From the NCBI GenBank assembly GCA_026394025.1, contig JAPKZC010000194.1, positions 1-6,122 on the forward strand: DNA of 6,122 nt, given 5' to 3'. How positions within the stretch are numbered: the stretch's first letter is position 1; every line of letters begins with the position of its first letter. This document shows positions 4,900 through 6,122 of the stretch, in pieces. The DNA comes from Candidatus Solibacter sp. (GTDB lineage Bacteria > Acidobacteriota > Terriglobia > Bryobacterales > Bryobacteraceae). Position numbers and translations under genes: made by a program. The notes beneath the pieces are model-generated. The model saw only the letters and a program-made list of their open reading frames with translations. It was not told the DNA's origin and did not search any database.

Positions 4900-6122
4900 T
4901 CAAGCTCTCAGCGTCAGGGAGAATCGCGCGCCGGCGCCGGGAGAACTTTCCACCGTGATGCTGGTTCCGTGCGCTCTGGCGATGGCCTGTGCGATGGCCA
5001 GACCCAAACCGAATCCGTTGCCGCTGCCGCGGGCTTCGTCGGCGCGATAGAAGCGTTCGAAGAGATGCGGCATGGCGTCCGCCGCGATACCGTCGCCGGT
5101 ATCCTCCACGGCCAGCATGACGCTTCTGCCTACCGCGGCGGTCGATAGGGTTATGGCGCCGCCTGACGGCGTATGCTTCAGCGCGTTGTCCACCAGAATC
5201 ATCAGCACGCGCCGCAACCCCGCGGCGTCAGCGGCCGCTACGGCAGACTGCGCAGCGGAGCGGGCCCGCAACGTGACGCCCTTCTCCAGGGCTCGGGCGG
5301 CGTTCTGCTCCACGACGGAATTCACCAGTAGGCTGAGGTCGGTCGCAGTCAACGCCATGTCCATGCCATGCGTATCGGCGCGCGCCAGCGTGAGCAGGGA
5401 TTCGGTGAGTACCGTCATGCGCTCGGCTTCGGAGACCACCTGGCGCAGCGACGCCCGGTATTCCGCGGGCTCGCGCTCGCGGCGCAGGGCCAGTTCGGCG
5501 GTGGCGCGAATCAAGGTGAGGGGCGTACGCAGTTCGTGTGACGCGTCTTGGGTGAACTGCCGGATGCGCTGCACGGCGGCATCGAGCCGGCCCAGGACCT
5601 CGTTCCAGGTTTCCGCCATACGCTGCAACTCGTCGCCAGTTTGGGGCGACGCAATCCGCCGTGAGAGATTCTGCACGCTGATCGTCTTGGCCACGCTGGT
5701 AATCTCATCCACCGGCGCCAGCGCCCGCGAACTGAGCCAGTAGCCGCCCACGCAGGCCAGGATCAACACGGCGGGAATCATCCAGACCAGGAGACGGCGA
5801 AAATCGTCGAGGATTGCGCCGACTTCATCGAGGGAAGCGGCCACCTGCACGGTGTATGTCTCTCCCGCGGAGGTCAGCGGGCGGGATAACGCGCGAAAAA
5901 GTCGACCTTGGATAGTGACCGTGTAGCGCTCCTGAGGACCGGATGGAAAGACCGGCTGTTCTGGCACTGGTAGCATGACCGTTCCCGAGGAACCGCGCAA
6001 CTGGACCAGGCTGACATCGGGAACTTCGCGGACGAATTCCGCGAGTTCCTGCTGGAGTTGCGTGCGGTCTTTGATCTCCGCATCCACGCCGAGCGCGGTT
6101 CCGAGACCCTCCACGCGCTGCG
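4900..6122 (-). CDS. Two-component sensor histidine kinase, N-terminus cut off by window edge
   Basis: A membrane-bound sensor kinase. The frame remains open to the right edge, and only one membrane segment is present, so the first transmembrane helix and the start are outside the window (GTG 6114 is only an internal codon). Numbering from that codon, residues 1-105 are the rest of a small periplasmic sensor domain. The second membrane segment is about 107-129 (LLVWMIPAVLILACVGGYW). A HAMP linker follows at about 130-185. The HisKA domain has phosphoacceptor His193 in ASHELRTPLT. The ATPase domain has N-box VDNALKHT with Asn310, G1 box DTGDG (338-342), F-box LFERFYR (351-357) and G2 box GFGLGLAI (367-374). 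All catalytic motifs are intact. It resembles the CusS/heavy-metal-sensor group in layout, but the stimulus is not known. A response regulator gene probably lies just upstream, outside the window. The PepSY-like gene begins 55 bases downstream. Confidence 0.93.
   Translation of the reverse strand, partial: QRVEGLGTALGVDAEIKDRTQLQQELAEFVREVPDVSLVQLRGSSGTVMLPVPEQPVFPSGPQERYTVTIQGRLFRALSRPLTSAGETYTVQVAASLDEVGAILDDFRRLLVWMIPAVLILACVGGYWLSSRALAPVDEITSVAKTISVQNLSRRIASPQTGDELQRMAETWNEVLGRLDAAVQRIRQFTQDASHELRTPLTLIRATAELALRREREPAEYRASLRQVVSEAERMTVLTESLLTLARADTHGMDMALTATDLSLLVNSVVEQNAARALEKGVTLRARSAAQSAVAAADAAGLRRVLMILVDNALKHTPSGGAITLSTAAVGRSVMLAVEDTGDGIAADAMPHLFERFYRADEARGSGNGFGLGLAIAQAIARAHGTSITVESSPGAGARFSLTLRA

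Noticed and set aside
5072..5743. A 223-codon plus-strand frame opposite the histidine kinase
   Set aside because: It is Ser/Ala/Arg-rich antisense of the conserved kinase domains, with no domain of its own.
1..6122. Search for tRNA, rRNA, CRISPR arrays, insertion sequences and attachment sites
   Set aside because: No clover-leaf genes, regularly spaced repeats, transposase motifs or long inverted repeats were seen on either strand by eye.

Overview
The window is GC-rich (about 60% or more by eye), densely coding bacterial DNA with no gene-free stretch over 130 bases. The protein types suggest a soil acidobacterium of the Solibacter/Bryobacter kind: an SMP-30 sugar-lactonase-like enzyme, a short bacterial Asp/Asn beta-hydroxylase-fold protein, a YhaQ/NatA-type ABC exporter pair, and a histidine kinase followed by a PepSY-like secreted protein. 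This placement rests on overall resemblance and is tentative. I see no tRNA, rRNA, insertion sequence, CRISPR array or other sign of recent transfer.

Left part, plus strand (1-3717). The window opens inside an SMP-30/gluconolactonase-like beta-propeller enzyme whose N-terminus is cut off by the edge. A 122-base gap with a small hairpin leads to a 204-codon Fe(II)/2-oxoglutarate hydroxylase-family protein with a complete set of predicted active-site residues and an uncertain start. About 59 bases later comes a two-gene ABC-2 export unit. Its ATPase overlaps the permease by 8 bases, and the permease starts at TTG behind a near-perfect Shine-Dalgarno sequence.

Right part, minus strand (3718-6122). 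Reading leftward from the right edge there is a membrane histidine kinase missing its first residues, a 150-residue exported PepSY-like protein, and a 225-residue exported protein of unknown function joined to the PepSY gene by an ATGA overlap. The order and spacing suggest one signalling operon, with the cognate response regulator probably just beyond the right edge. A direct repeat of TTTCA with an 11-base period, typical of OmpR/PhoB-type regulator sites, lies in the 55-base gap after the kinase gene and may give the two exported proteins their own regulated expression.

The two halves meet tail to tail with no spacer: the permease stop codon (3715-3717) directly abuts the stop codon of the exported-protein gene (3718-3720). 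The most interesting unit is the kinase/PepSY-like/secreted-protein operon. The rest looks like ordinary chromosome, and I found no clear evidence of a wholly new system.
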